Below are positions 1 to 8,500 of a stretch of 64,000 nt of DNA, in pieces. Location: contig NZ_CP014015.2 of NCBI RefSeq assembly GCF_001559075.2, forward strand, positions 2,356,001 through 2,420,000, given 5' to 3'. The DNA is from Citrobacter amalonaticus (GTDB lineage: Bacteria > Pseudomonadota > Gammaproteobacteria > Enterobacterales > Enterobacteriaceae). Position 1 is the stretch's first letter; every line of letters starts with the position of its first letter. The notes under the pieces were generated by a model that was not told where the DNA came from, made no database searches, and saw only the letters and a program-made list of their open reading frames with translations. The position numbers were made by a program, and so were the translations under genes.

Positions 1-346
1 TGCACAGGGTATCGCCTACATTGACTTTCTGACCCACTTCGATGAACGCTTTTGCGTCCGGGCTCGGGGTGCGGTAGAAAGTACCAACCATTGGGGAACG
101 TACGATGTGACCACTGATTTCTGCTGCGGCGGCTGCCGGCGCTTCTGCTGCCGGAGCAACTGCGTTAGACAGAGCAGGTTGCTGCTGCATCATTGGTGCA
201 GCGTAGGCTTGTTGCATCACCGGGAAGCTACCTGCTGGCGCTGCGCGGCTGATGCGTACAGACTCTTCGCCTTCAGAGATTTCCAGTTCGGAGATGCCTG
301 ATTCTTCAACCAGCTCGATCAGTTTTTTAATCTTACGAATATCCAT
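1..346 (-). CDS. accB: Biotin carboxyl carrier protein of acetyl-CoA carboxylase (5' part)
   Basis: AccB carries the biotin that shuttles carboxyl groups from biotin carboxylase (AccC) to the carboxyltransferase in the first step of fatty-acid synthesis. The visible 115 codons begin [17 protein letters not shown], followed by an Ala/Pro-rich linker (about residues 35-75) and the start of the biotinyl domain ([13 protein letters not shown]...). The biotinylated lysine (MKM motif) lies beyond the window edge, so the gene is cut by the window, not broken. It is read leftward, and accC is expected next outside the window. A long untranslated leader precedes it (see promoter at 605-633). Identification is very secure from the N-terminal sequence. 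Confidence 0.97.
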
Positions 347-728
347 GAGTGGGTTCCGTACTCTTTGTTTAGTGTGATTGTGACAGGCGTTAAGCGCTGT
401 CTGTAAAGCGTGAGTCCTGACGGCAAAACGGCTTCTGCCAGCCAGGGCGCCGGTATATTCCGCCTCAACGATTCATGTGAGACTTGTCGGTTAACATGCA
501 GCGATTTGCTGCAATCCTCCGGCAAAAAACAAAATATACCTTCAATGCTCGATTGTCACCTTTTCAGCGGTCTAAAAACGCCGTCCAGGGAGCCAAGGTC
601 GCACATTATAATGATTTCGTAGCAATTGGCAGCTAAATACTGGTCTTATCAGGGAAGATAATCAACCGCTAACACACAAATAACATCCGAGTCTCTGCAT
701 TTTGTAACCGACTGCACAGTTCGCCAAA
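347..728 (-). other. accB upstream region / long 5' leader
   Basis: This 382-base stretch between accB and msrQ holds no convincing gene on either strand. A TATAAT hexamer on the minus strand about 260 bases before accB suggests that most of the stretch is untranslated accBC leader. In E. coli the accBC operon also has an unusually long leader and is autoregulated by AccB. The short open frames here lack ribosome binding sites and family resemblance. Confidence 0.6.
605..633 (-). promoter_or_regulatory. Candidate accBC promoter
   Basis: Read on the minus strand, a perfect -10 hexamer TATAAT lies at 610-605, followed by a GTGCGACC start region. The -35 placed 17 bases upstream (633-628) is weak, GCTGCC. 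The implied transcript starts near 598, giving a leader of about 250 bases before accB. The -10 is directly visible; assignment to accB is inferred from orientation and the known long leader in E. coli. Confidence 0.55.
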
Positions 729-1328
729 CTAGCGCCACCACTGGCGGAACTTCTTGTAACGGCAGGCCAAAAGCAGCAGTGCGAGCAGGGCATAAATGAT
801 GGGTTGAGGCGACAAAATCTTCACCGACCACAGATAATGTATCGGCGCGAGGATCGCCACCAGATAGACGACGTTGTGCAAAAGTTGCCAGCGCTTACCC
901 AATTTTCGTTGTGCCGCCTGTGTTGATGTTAGCGTCAGCGCGAGCAGGATGAGCCAACTGATGATCCCAAGCGTTAAATACGGACGCGTAATCAGTTCTC
1001 GTCCCAACAATCCGAGATTATGGATACCTAACTCCAGCAGCGCGTAACTGGTCAGATGCAGCGTGGCCCAGGCGAAACACCATAACCCCAGCAGACGACG
1101 GGTGCGTATCAATAATGGCTGTTTAGCGTAGCGTGCGAGCGGCGTGACCAGCAAGGCGGCGAGCAAAAATTTCAGAGCCGTCCTACCGGTAAAGTGCTGG
1201 ATGTCCTTTACCGGATCGGCGCTGAGCCCGCCGTTGTTAATGGCCCAGAACAGCCAGAGAAACGGCAGCAATCCCGCCAGATGAAGCGCCACTTTCAGCC
1301 AGGTTATCTGTTTTGCACTCAGCCGCAC
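729..1328 (-). CDS. msrQ: Heme-binding membrane subunit MsrQ of the MsrPQ repair system
   Basis: MsrQ (formerly YedZ) is an inner-membrane heme b protein that passes electrons from the respiratory chain to periplasmic MsrP. The 199 residues form about six hydrophobic segments with histidines in membrane stretches (WATLHLTSYALLELG, LHNVVYLVAILAPIHYLW), as expected of the ferric-reductase-like family; E. coli MsrQ is slightly longer at 211. The start is GTG, placed directly after the msrP TAA with no spacer, so translation is probably coupled. The gene pair lies here beside accB; in E. coli K-12 it lies elsewhere, next to hiuH. Confidence 0.95.
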   Translation of the reverse strand: MRLSAKQITWLKVALHLAGLLPFLWLFWAINNGGLSADPVKDIQHFTGRTALKFLLAALLVTPLARYAKQPLLIRTRRLLGLWCFAWATLHLTSYALLELGIHNLGLLGRELITRPYLTLGIISWLILLALTLTSTQAAQRKLGKRWQLLHNVVYLVAILAPIHYLWSVKILSPQPIIYALLALLLLACRYKKFRQWWR

Positions 1329-2333
1329 TTAGAAATTCTCCCGCAAATTCAGGCCGCGATAGAGCGAGGCCACTTCATCGGCATAGCCGTTAAACAGTAG
1401 GGTGGGTTGCCGTTGGACATCCAGAATCCCGCCTGCGCCAATAAATCGTTCCGTTGCCTGCGACCAGCGCGGGTGATCAACATGCGGATTCACATTGGCG
1501 TAAAAGCCGTACTCATCGGCAGCAGCAAGATTCCAGGTGGTGGGTGGCCGTTCGCGAGTCAGTTTAATGCTGACGATCGATTTAATGCCTTTAAAGCCAT
1601 ATTTCCATGGCACCGTCAGGCGTACAGGCGCGCCGTTTTGCGGCGGTAATGCTTTACCGTATACGCCAACGGTCAGCAGCGTCAGGGGATGCATCGCCTC
1701 GTCCAGGCGCAGTCCTTCGACATAGGGATATTTCAATCCGCCGCCAATGAAGCGATCTTTTTGTCCCGGCATATCGTCCGGCGCATAAAGCGTCTCGAAC
1801 GCGACATATTTTGCATTGCTGGTGGGTTCGACGAGCGCCAGCAGCTTATGTAAAGGAAAGCCAATCCACGGCACCACCATCGACCAGGCTTCGACACAGC
1901 GCATTCGGTAAATCCGTTCCTCTAAAGGAAAGCGCGTGGTGAGCGCATCGTGATCCAGGGTTAATGGTTTGGCCACTTCACCACTGATTTTCAACGTCCA
2001 GGGATCGGTTTTCATGCTGCCCGCATTGGCGGCAGGATCGGCCTTATCCAGACCAAACTCGTAAAAATTGTTGTAGCCAGTGACTTTATCTTCTGGCGTT
2101 AAAGGCAGCGTGTTTTGCCATGCGGCGGGTTTGCTGAATTCCAGCGGTTTGCCGGCGGGCGCGGGTGGGCGATCGTTGCCTTTGAACCAGCTCAACAGAT
2201 CCGCCTGCGCGGATATCGGCAGCGACAGCGCGGCAGCCCCGATCCCCAGCGCTTTCAGCACCTGGCGGCGATGCATAAAGAAAGCCGATTCGGCGGTGAC
2301 ATCGGCTTCTGTGAGTGGACGTAATTTTTTCAT
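1329..2333 (-). CDS. msrP: Protein-methionine-sulfoxide reductase catalytic subunit MsrP
   Basis: MsrP (formerly YedY) is a periplasmic molybdopterin enzyme that reduces methionine sulfoxide in oxidised envelope proteins, with MsrQ as electron donor. At 334 residues it has normal length. Residues 21-44 form a Tat signal (HRRQVLKALG, then a hydrophobic stretch and SAQA cleavage site), meaning export in folded form with its cofactor. The sulfite-oxidase-type core follows, with the molybdenum-ligating Cys146 in YRMRCVEAW. A GGGAG ribosome site lies about 7 bases before the ATG. It is the first gene of the msrPQ unit. Confidence 0.97.
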   Translation of the reverse strand: MKKLRPLTEADVTAESAFFMHRRQVLKALGIGAAALSLPISAQADLLSWFKGNDRPPAPAGKPLEFSKPAAWQNTLPLTPEDKVTGYNNFYEFGLDKADPAANAGSMKTDPWTLKISGEVAKPLTLDHDALTTRFPLEERIYRMRCVEAWSMVVPWIGFPLHKLLALVEPTSNAKYVAFETLYAPDDMPGQKDRFIGGGLKYPYVEGLRLDEAMHPLTLLTVGVYGKALPPQNGAPVRLTVPWKYGFKGIKSIVSIKLTRERPPTTWNLAAADEYGFYANVNPHVDHPRWSQATERFIGAGGILDVQRQPTLLFNGYADEVASLYRGLNLRENF

Positions 2334-2438
2334 AACAGACTCCCGGCGTACACATAATGCGTAGTTACTATGGCAGGGAGTCTGTCAGTGCGCAGCGAAA
2401 TTTCGTTAATTAAGTGTAAATTTCTGCGGCGTCCGCGT

Positions 2439-3413
2439 TTACTTCACTTTAACCAGCGTACGGCCTTGTACCTGGTTATTAATGATGGCCTCGGCGAACG
2501 TTGGCGCATCGGCCAGCGAAATTTCTGTCGCCGCCTGTGCATAGAATGATTCCGGTAAGTCATTCACCAGACGCTGCCAGGCCTGAGCGCGGCGTGCTGG
2601 TGGCGTCATTACCGAATCCACCCCTTGCAGGCGAACGTTGCGCAAAATAAACGGCATCACCGTCGTTGGCAGGGCAAAACCGCCCGCCAGGCCACAGGCT
2701 GCGACACAGCCGCCGTAGTTCATTTGCGCAAGCACTTTCGCCAGTACTTTATCGCCCACGGTATCAATTGCCCCGGCCCACAACTGTTTTTCCAGCGGAC
2801 GAGATTCGGCGAACTCATCACGGCCCAGAATACGGCTTGCGCCCAACTGGCGGAGATAATCATGGGTGCTTTCGCGTCCGGACACCGCAACGACCTGATA
2901 GCCCAGTTTATGCAGCAGCGCGACCGCGGTACTGCCGACGCCGCCGCTGGCACCGGTGACTACGATTTCACCGTCTTGCGGACGAATACCCGCGTCTTCA
3001 AGCGCCATCACGCACAGCATGGCAGTAAACCCGGCGGTGCCGATCACCATTGCTTTACGACTGTCCAGTCCTTGTGGCAGCGCAACCAGCCAGTCTGCTT
3101 TCACACGTGCCTGTTCCGCCAGACCACCCCAATGATTTTCGCCAACGCCCCAGCCGGTCAGCAACACGTCCTGGCCCGCATGAAAACGAGGATCTTCGCT
3201 GGTCCGAACGGTACCGGCGAAATCAATGCCAGGAATCATCGGAAAGTTGCGGATGATTTTTCCTTTTCCGGTGATGGCGAGCGCATCTTTATAGTTCAGA
3301 CTGGACCAGTGAACATCCACTGTGACATCGCCTTCCGGCAGCCGACTTTCTTCGAGAGTCTGCACGGAAGCAAGGGTTTTACCGTCCTGCTGTTCTAAGA
3401 TCAAAGCCTGCAT
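2439..3413 (-). CDS. acuI: Acrylyl-CoA reductase (NADPH), quinone-oxidoreductase family
   Basis: AcuI (YhdH) is a zinc-free medium-chain dehydrogenase/reductase that converts acryloyl-CoA to propionyl-CoA with NADPH and so removes a reactive electrophile. The 324 residues match the E. coli length. The Rossmann nucleotide-binding motif GASGGVGSTAVALLHKLG is visible near residues 153-170, and the catalytic-zinc ligands of alcohol dehydrogenases are absent. It is monocistronic and divergent from csrD across about 200 bases. Family assignment is secure; the physiological substrate rests on the E. coli and Rhodobacter orthologues. Confidence 0.95.
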   Translation of the reverse strand: MQALILEQQDGKTLASVQTLEESRLPEGDVTVDVHWSSLNYKDALAITGKGKIIRNFPMIPGIDFAGTVRTSEDPRFHAGQDVLLTGWGVGENHWGGLAEQARVKADWLVALPQGLDSRKAMVIGTAGFTAMLCVMALEDAGIRPQDGEIVVTGASGGVGSTAVALLHKLGYQVVAVSGRESTHDYLRQLGASRILGRDEFAESRPLEKQLWAGAIDTVGDKVLAKVLAQMNYGGCVAACGLAGGFALPTTVMPFILRNVRLQGVDSVMTPPARRAQAWQRLVNDLPESFYAQAATEISLADAPTFAEAIINNQVQGRTLVKVK

Positions 3414-3619
3414 AACCTGTCCTCAATTCTGCATGGTGGATTGGAAAATGACGTCTGAAGACTATACTCGCTAATTGAAACGTGAATCCGATGCAACGCA
3501 ATAAATTGCCAGATACACCTGATTTGGTAGTATGCACTCACTCTTTGCGCAACCGGACGAATTTTGCGTTTGGTTAAGCAGTTTCGTGTCGCAATTCAAC
3601 CGTCGGAGTTAACTCAAGG

Positions 3620-5560
3620 ATGCGATTAACGACGAAATTCTCAGCTTTTGTCACGCTGCTCACCGGGTTAACGATCTTTGTCACCCTGATCGGCTGCTCG
3701 CTGAGCTTTTACAACGCCATCCAGTACAAGATGACCCATCGTGTCCAGGCGGTGGCGACAGCCATTGACACGCATCTTGTTTCGCGCGATTTCAAACAGT
3801 TAACGTCGCAAATCGACGAACTGATGGTGTCAGCCGACGTCGTACGCGTCGATCTGTTGCAGGGCGAAAAGGTCATTTATAGCCAAACCCGTAACAGCAG
3901 CTATCGCCCGGTTGGCACCAGCAATCTCTTTCGCGAGCTCTCGGTTCCGCTGATGAAGCATCCAGGAATGACGATGGATCTGGTCTATCAGGATCCGATG
4001 GGTAACTATTTTCATTCACTGATGACGACGGCACCGCTCACGCTGGCCATTGGCTTTATTGTGCTGATGCTGTTTCTGTCGGTACGTTGGCTTCAGCGTC
4101 AACTTTCCGGTCAGGAACTGCTGGAGATACGTTCGACGCGAATTTTGAATGGAGAACGTGGAGCCAGTGTACGGGGTACGGTCTATGAATGGCCGGCGCG
4201 CACCAGTAGCGCGCTGGATATGCTGCTGTCCGAAATCCAGAGCGCCCAGGAGCAGCGGAGCCGTCTTGATACACTGATTCGCTCTTACGCCGCCCAGGAC
4301 ACCAAAACCGGCCTCAGCAATCGGCTCTTTTTTGACAACCAACTGGCGACGCTGCTGGACGATCAGGAGAAGGTCGGCGCGCATGGCGTGGTGATGATGA
4401 TTCGCCTGCCGGACTTTAACCTGTTGCGCGACAGTTGGGGACGTAACCTCGCCGAAGAAGAACTGTTTAGTCTGATCAATTTATTGTCCACCTTTATGAT
4501 GCGTTATCCGGGGTCGCTACTGGCGCGCTACCATCGCAGCGACTTTGCCGTTCTGCTGCCGCACCGCACTTTGAAAGAGGCGGAAAGCGTAGCCGGACAA
4601 CTTTTAAAAGCGGTCGATGCACTTCCGACTAATAAAATGCTCGATCGTGACGATATGGTACATATCGGCATTTGCGCCTGGCGTAGCGGGCAGTCGACTG
4701 AGCAGGTGATGGAACATGCGGAGGCGGCAACCCGCAATGCCGTGTTGCAGGGCGGAAATAGCTGGGCGGTGTATGACGACTCTCTGCCGGAAAAAGGGCG
4801 TGGCAACGTGCGCTGGCGGACGCTGATTGAGCAGATGCTCAGCCGTGGCGGCCCGCGAATTTATCAGAAACCGGCCGTCAGCCGCGACGGACACGTGCAT
4901 CATCGGGAACTGATGTGCCGCATCTTTGATGGTAATGAAGAGGTCAGCACGGCGGAATACATGCCGATGGTTTTACAGTTCGGTTTATCAGAAGAGTATG
5001 ACCGCTTACAAATAAGCCGCGTCATCCCGCTGTTGAACTACTGGCCTGAAGAGAATCTGGCGATGCAGGTGACGGTAGAGTCACTGATTCGCCCGCGTTT
5101 TCAGCGTTGGTTGCGCGATACCTTGATGCAGTGTGAAAAATCGCAACGAAAACGCATAATTATTGAACTTGCGGAGGCGGATGTAGGTCAACACATCAGC
5201 CGGTTGCAGCCCGTTATCCGTTTAGTGAATGCATTGGGCGTTCGGGTTGCCGTCACGCAGGCGGGTTTAACGCTGGTGAGCACCAGCTGGATTAAAGAAC
5301 TCAATGTGGAATTGATCAAGCTCCATCCGAGCCTGGTCAGAAACATTGAGAAGCGAACGGAAAACCAGTTGCTGGTTCAAAGCCTGGTGGAGGCGTGCTC
5401 AGGCACTCGCACCCAGGTTTACGCAACGGGCGTACGTTCGCGCGGTGAGTGGCAGACGCTGACAGCGCGTGGTGTTTCCGGTGGACAGGGGGATTTTTTT
5501 GCCGCCTCCCAGCCGCTGGATACCAATGTGAAAAAATATTCTCAAAGATACTCGGTTTAA
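3620..5560 (+). CDS. csrD: RNase E specificity factor CsrD
   Basis: CsrD targets the small RNAs CsrB and CsrC for RNase E decay and so frees the translational regulator CsrA. The 646 residues show two N-terminal membrane segments (about 10-32 and 135-155), a HAMP-like stretch, then GGDEF and EAL domains. Both are degenerate: the GGDEF signature reads HRSDF (about residue 300) and the EAL motif reads ELM (about residue 431). This agrees with the known lack of c-di-GMP synthesis or hydrolysis by E. coli CsrD. It is immediately upstream of mreB on the same strand. Confidence 0.97.
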   Translation: MRLTTKFSAFVTLLTGLTIFVTLIGCSLSFYNAIQYKMTHRVQAVATAIDTHLVSRDFKQLTSQIDELMVSADVVRVDLLQGEKVIYSQTRNSSYRPVGTSNLFRELSVPLMKHPGMTMDLVYQDPMGNYFHSLMTTAPLTLAIGFIVLMLFLSVRWLQRQLSGQELLEIRSTRILNGERGASVRGTVYEWPARTSSALDMLLSEIQSAQEQRSRLDTLIRSYAAQDTKTGLSNRLFFDNQLATLLDDQEKVGAHGVVMMIRLPDFNLLRDSWGRNLAEEELFSLINLLSTFMMRYPGSLLARYHRSDFAVLLPHRTLKEAESVAGQLLKAVDALPTNKMLDRDDMVHIGICAWRSGQSTEQVMEHAEAATRNAVLQGGNSWAVYDDSLPEKGRGNVRWRTLIEQMLSRGGPRIYQKPAVSRDGHVHHRELMCRIFDGNEEVSTAEYMPMVLQFGLSEEYDRLQISRVIPLLNYWPEENLAMQVTVESLIRPRFQRWLRDTLMQCEKSQRKRIIIELAEADVGQHISRLQPVIRLVNALGVRVAVTQAGLTLVSTSWIKELNVELIKLHPSLVRNIEKRTENQLLVQSLVEACSGTRTQVYATGVRSRGEWQTLTARGVSGGQGDFFAASQPLDTNVKKYSQRYSV

Positions 5561-5868
5561 CCTGCCGTTTGTTCAGTTTTCACGTAGAATAACGCGCGCT
5601 GTGCCTTCATGGGGGTGTGCTTGTCTGCTCGCCATTTTGTAACAGCACACATGCAGGTGAATGACCTTAAATCGGTTGCAAATGAGGGCGAGGATTGCTG
5701 CTGAAGTGCTCAGCCCTGAGGGACTCAGGTAGAGATTTGTAACAAAGGAAACGAACTGCACTAATTTTCACCGTAGCAGATGATTTTTGCGCCTTGTCGC
5801 TGCTGCGTGTGGTTGGTAAAGTAAGCGGATTTTGTTTTCCGCCCCAGCTTTCAGGATTATCCCTTAGT
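5561..5868 (+). other. csrD-mreB intergenic region
   Basis: These 308 bases contain no supported gene. They separate csrD from the mreBCD operon and must hold the mre promoters, of which E. coli is reported to have several. One plausible sigma-70 pair is listed at 5794-5822. Confidence 0.6.
5794..5822 (+). promoter_or_regulatory. Candidate mreB promoter
   Basis: TTGTCG (5794-5799) and TAAAGT (5817-5822) are spaced by 17 bases, and a TTGG precedes the -10. Transcription would start about 40 bases before the mreB ATG. This is a sequence match only. Confidence 0.45.
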
Positions 5869-6912
5869 ATGTTGAAAAAATTTCGTGGCATGTTTTCCAA
5901 TGACTTGTCCATTGACCTGGGTACCGCGAATACCCTCATTTATGTAAAAGGACAAGGCATCGTATTGAATGAGCCTTCCGTTGTGGCCATTCGTCAGGAT
6001 CGTGCCGGTTCACCGAAAAGCGTGGCTGCAGTAGGTCATGATGCGAAGCAGATGCTGGGTCGTACGCCGGGCAACATTGCTGCTATTCGCCCAATGAAAG
6101 ACGGTGTTATTGCCGACTTCTTCGTGACTGAAAAAATGCTCCAGCACTTTATCAAACAAGTGCACAGCAACAGCTTTATGCGTCCAAGCCCGCGCGTGCT
6201 GGTGTGTGTACCGGTTGGTGCCACTCAGGTTGAGCGTCGTGCTATTCGTGAATCCGCACAGGGCGCTGGCGCCCGTGAAGTCTTCCTGATTGAAGAGCCG
6301 ATGGCGGCGGCAATCGGTGCGGGTCTGCCTGTTTCTGAGGCAACCGGCTCGATGGTTGTGGACATCGGTGGCGGTACGACGGAAGTCGCCGTTATCTCCC
6401 TGAACGGTGTGGTCTATTCTTCTTCTGTCCGTATCGGCGGCGATCGCTTCGATGAAGCCATCATTAATTATGTGCGCCGTAACTACGGTTCCCTGATCGG
6501 TGAAGCCACCGCAGAACGTATCAAGCATGAAATCGGTTCTGCCTATCCGGGCGACGAAGTGCGTGAAATCGAAGTGCGCGGTCGTAACCTGGCAGAAGGT
6601 GTTCCTCGCGGCTTCACCCTGAACTCTAACGAGATTCTGGAAGCCCTGCAGGAGCCGCTGACCGGTATTGTTAGCGCGGTGATGGTTGCACTGGAACAGT
6701 GCCCGCCGGAACTGGCGTCTGATATCTCCGAGCGCGGAATGGTGCTCACTGGCGGTGGCGCGCTGCTGCGTAACCTTGATCGTCTGTTAATGGAAGAAAC
6801 CGGTATTCCAGTTGTTGTCGCTGAAGACCCGCTGACCTGTGTGGCGCGTGGCGGCGGCAAAGCGCTGGAAATGATCGACATGCACGGCGGCGACCTGTTC
6901 AGCGAAGAGTAA
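5869..6912 (+). CDS. mreB: Rod-shape-determining actin homologue MreB
   Basis: MreB forms membrane-bound filaments that position lateral peptidoglycan synthesis (elongasome) and maintain rod shape. The 347 residues begin [19 protein letters not shown] and show the actin-fold ATP motifs: phosphate 1 [12 protein letters not shown], phosphate 2 [13 protein letters not shown] and adenosine motif [10 protein letters not shown]. The frame stays open upstream to 5794, but this ATG gives exactly the family length and start, so the longer frame is not used. It is first in mreBCD; a strong hairpin in the gap to mreC probably sets the expression ratio. Confidence 0.98.
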
Positions 6913-6920
6913 TCGGGTGC

Positions 6921-6949
6921 CGGCAGGAGAGCGTCACGCTGTCCTGCCG
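6921..6949 (+). promoter_or_regulatory. Intercistronic hairpin between mreB and mreC
   Basis: CGGCAGGA (6921-6928) pairs perfectly with TCCTGCCG (6942-6949), and AGCG pairs with CGCT inside it around a TCA loop, with one G-G mismatch between the two stems. No T-run follows, so it is more likely an RNA-stabilising or processing structure, or a weak attenuator, than a full terminator. It could allow mreB to be made in excess over mreCD. Confidence 0.7.
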
Positions 6950-6975
6950 ACTCTGATACGAGAATACGCAAACTT

Positions 6976-8004
6976 ATGAAGCCAATTTTTAGCCGTGGCC
7001 CCTCGCTACAGATTCGCCTTATTCTGGCGGTGTTGGTGGCGCTCGGCGTTATTATTGCCGACAGCCGCCTGGGTACGTTCAGTCAGATCCGTACGTACAT
7101 GGATACCGCCGTCAGTCCTTTCTACTTTATTTCCAATGGTCCCCGTGAACTGCTTGATGGCGTCTCGCAAACGCTCGCATCACGCGACCAGCTTGAGCTT
7201 GAAAACCGGGCGCTGCGCCAGGAACTGCTGCTGAAAAACAGTGAATTGCTGATGCTGGGGCAGTACAAACAGGAGAACGCGCGGCTGCGCGAGCTGCTGG
7301 GTTCGCCGCTGCGTCAGGATGAACAAAAGATGGTGACGCAGGTCATCTCCACGGTTAACGATCCCTACAGCGACCAGGTGGTTATCGACAAAGGCAGCGT
7401 GAACGGGGTTTACGAAGGCCAGCCGGTAATCAGCGATAAAGGCGTTGTCGGTCAGGTCGTCGCGGTGGCGAAGCTGACCAGCCGCGTCCTGCTGATTTGC
7501 GATGCTACTCATGCGTTGCCCATTCAGGTGTTGCGCAACGACATCCGGGTGATCGCGGCTGGTAACGGCTGCACCGACGATCTGCAACTCGAACACCTGC
7601 CAGCCAATACCGATATTCGCGTTGGCGATGTGCTGGTAACGTCTGGTCTGGGCGGTCGTTTCCCGGAAGGCTATCCGGTTGCGGTGGTCTCTTCCGTTAA
7701 GCTGGATACTCAACGTGCTTACACCGTGATTCAGGCGCGTCCTACCGCGGGCTTACAGCGTCTGCGCTATCTGCTGCTGCTGTGGGGGGCCGACCGTAAC
7801 GGTGCCAACCCGATGACGCCGGAAGAGGTGCATCGTGTGGCGAATGAACGTCTGATGCAGATGATGCCGCAAGTGTTGCCGTCTCCGGATATGATGGGGC
7901 CGCCGCCGCCCGTGCCTGCGCCAGCGACCGGTATCACGTCATCACCTGCCGCTCCGCCAGCGGGTGCGACGCCGCCTCCAGCGCGTGCGCCGGGAGGCCA
8001 GTAG
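6976..8004 (+). CDS. mreC: Rod-shape-determining protein MreC
   Basis: MreC is a bitopic inner-membrane protein that links cytoplasmic MreB to periplasmic PBP2/RodA. The 342 residues show one membrane segment (about 12-29), a coiled coil (about 65-110; QLELENRALRQELLLKNSEL), the beta-rich periplasmic core and a Pro/Ala-rich tail from about 300. E. coli MreC is about 25 residues longer, the difference most plausibly lying in the low-complexity tail. Its TAG stop shares one base with the GTG start of mreD. Confidence 0.97.
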   Translation: MKPIFSRGPSLQIRLILAVLVALGVIIADSRLGTFSQIRTYMDTAVSPFYFISNGPRELLDGVSQTLASRDQLELENRALRQELLLKNSELLMLGQYKQENARLRELLGSPLRQDEQKMVTQVISTVNDPYSDQVVIDKGSVNGVYEGQPVISDKGVVGQVVAVAKLTSRVLLICDATHALPIQVLRNDIRVIAAGNGCTDDLQLEHLPANTDIRVGDVLVTSGLGGRFPEGYPVAVVSSVKLDTQRAYTVIQARPTAGLQRLRYLLLLWGADRNGANPMTPEEVHRVANERLMQMMPQVLPSPDMMGPPPPVPAPATGITSSPAAPPAGATPPPARAPGGQ

Positions 8005-8492
8005 TGGCAAGCTATCGTAGCCAGGGTCGCTGGGTTATCTGGCTCTCGTTCTTTATCGCACTGTTACTGCAAGTGATGCCCTGGCCGGATGAGATCATTG
8101 TCTTTCGGCCAAACTGGGTGCTGCTCATTTTACTCTACTGGATCCTCGCCCTGCCGCATCGCGTCAATGTGGGCACAGGTTTCGTGATGGGTGCCATACT
8201 GGATCTCATTAGTGGTTCCACGCTCGGCGTGCGGGCATTGTCGATGAGCATCATCGCTTACCTGGTTGCGCTGAAATTTCAGCTCTTTCGCAATCTGGCG
8301 CTTTGGCAGCAGGCGCTGGTGGTGATGTTGCTTTCGCTGGTGGTGGATATTATTGTTTTCTGGTCAGAGTTTTTAGTGATCAACGTCTCTTTCAGACCTG
8401 AAGTGTTCTGGAGTAGTGTAGTCAACGGTGTGCTCTGGCCGTGGCTTTTCTTGCTGATGCGTAAAGTCCGCCAGCAATTTGCAGTGCAATAA
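8004..8492 (+). CDS. mreD: Rod-shape-determining membrane protein MreD
   Basis: MreD is a small polytopic inner-membrane partner of MreC in the elongasome. The 162 residues are almost wholly hydrophobic with about five membrane segments (for example WVIWLSFFIALLLQVMPW and VVMLLSLVVDIIVFW). The start is GTG, overlapping the mreC stop by one base, which indicates translational coupling. Length equals the E. coli protein. Confidence 0.97.
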   Translation: MASYRSQGRWVIWLSFFIALLLQVMPWPDEIIVFRPNWVLLILLYWILALPHRVNVGTGFVMGAILDLISGSTLGVRALSMSIIAYLVALKFQLFRNLALWQQALVVMLLSLVVDIIVFWSEFLVINVSFRPEVFWSSVVNGVLWPWLFLLMRKVRQQFAVQ

Positions 8493-8500
8493 AGGTTTCT

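Noticed and set aside
2625..3398. 257-codon open frame antisense to acuI
   Set aside because: It is a reading-frame shadow of the conserved acuI gene; no start context or family resemblance.
5794..5868. In-frame N-terminal extension of mreB
   Set aside because: The extension overlaps the candidate promoter and the internal ATG gives the exact family length and start.
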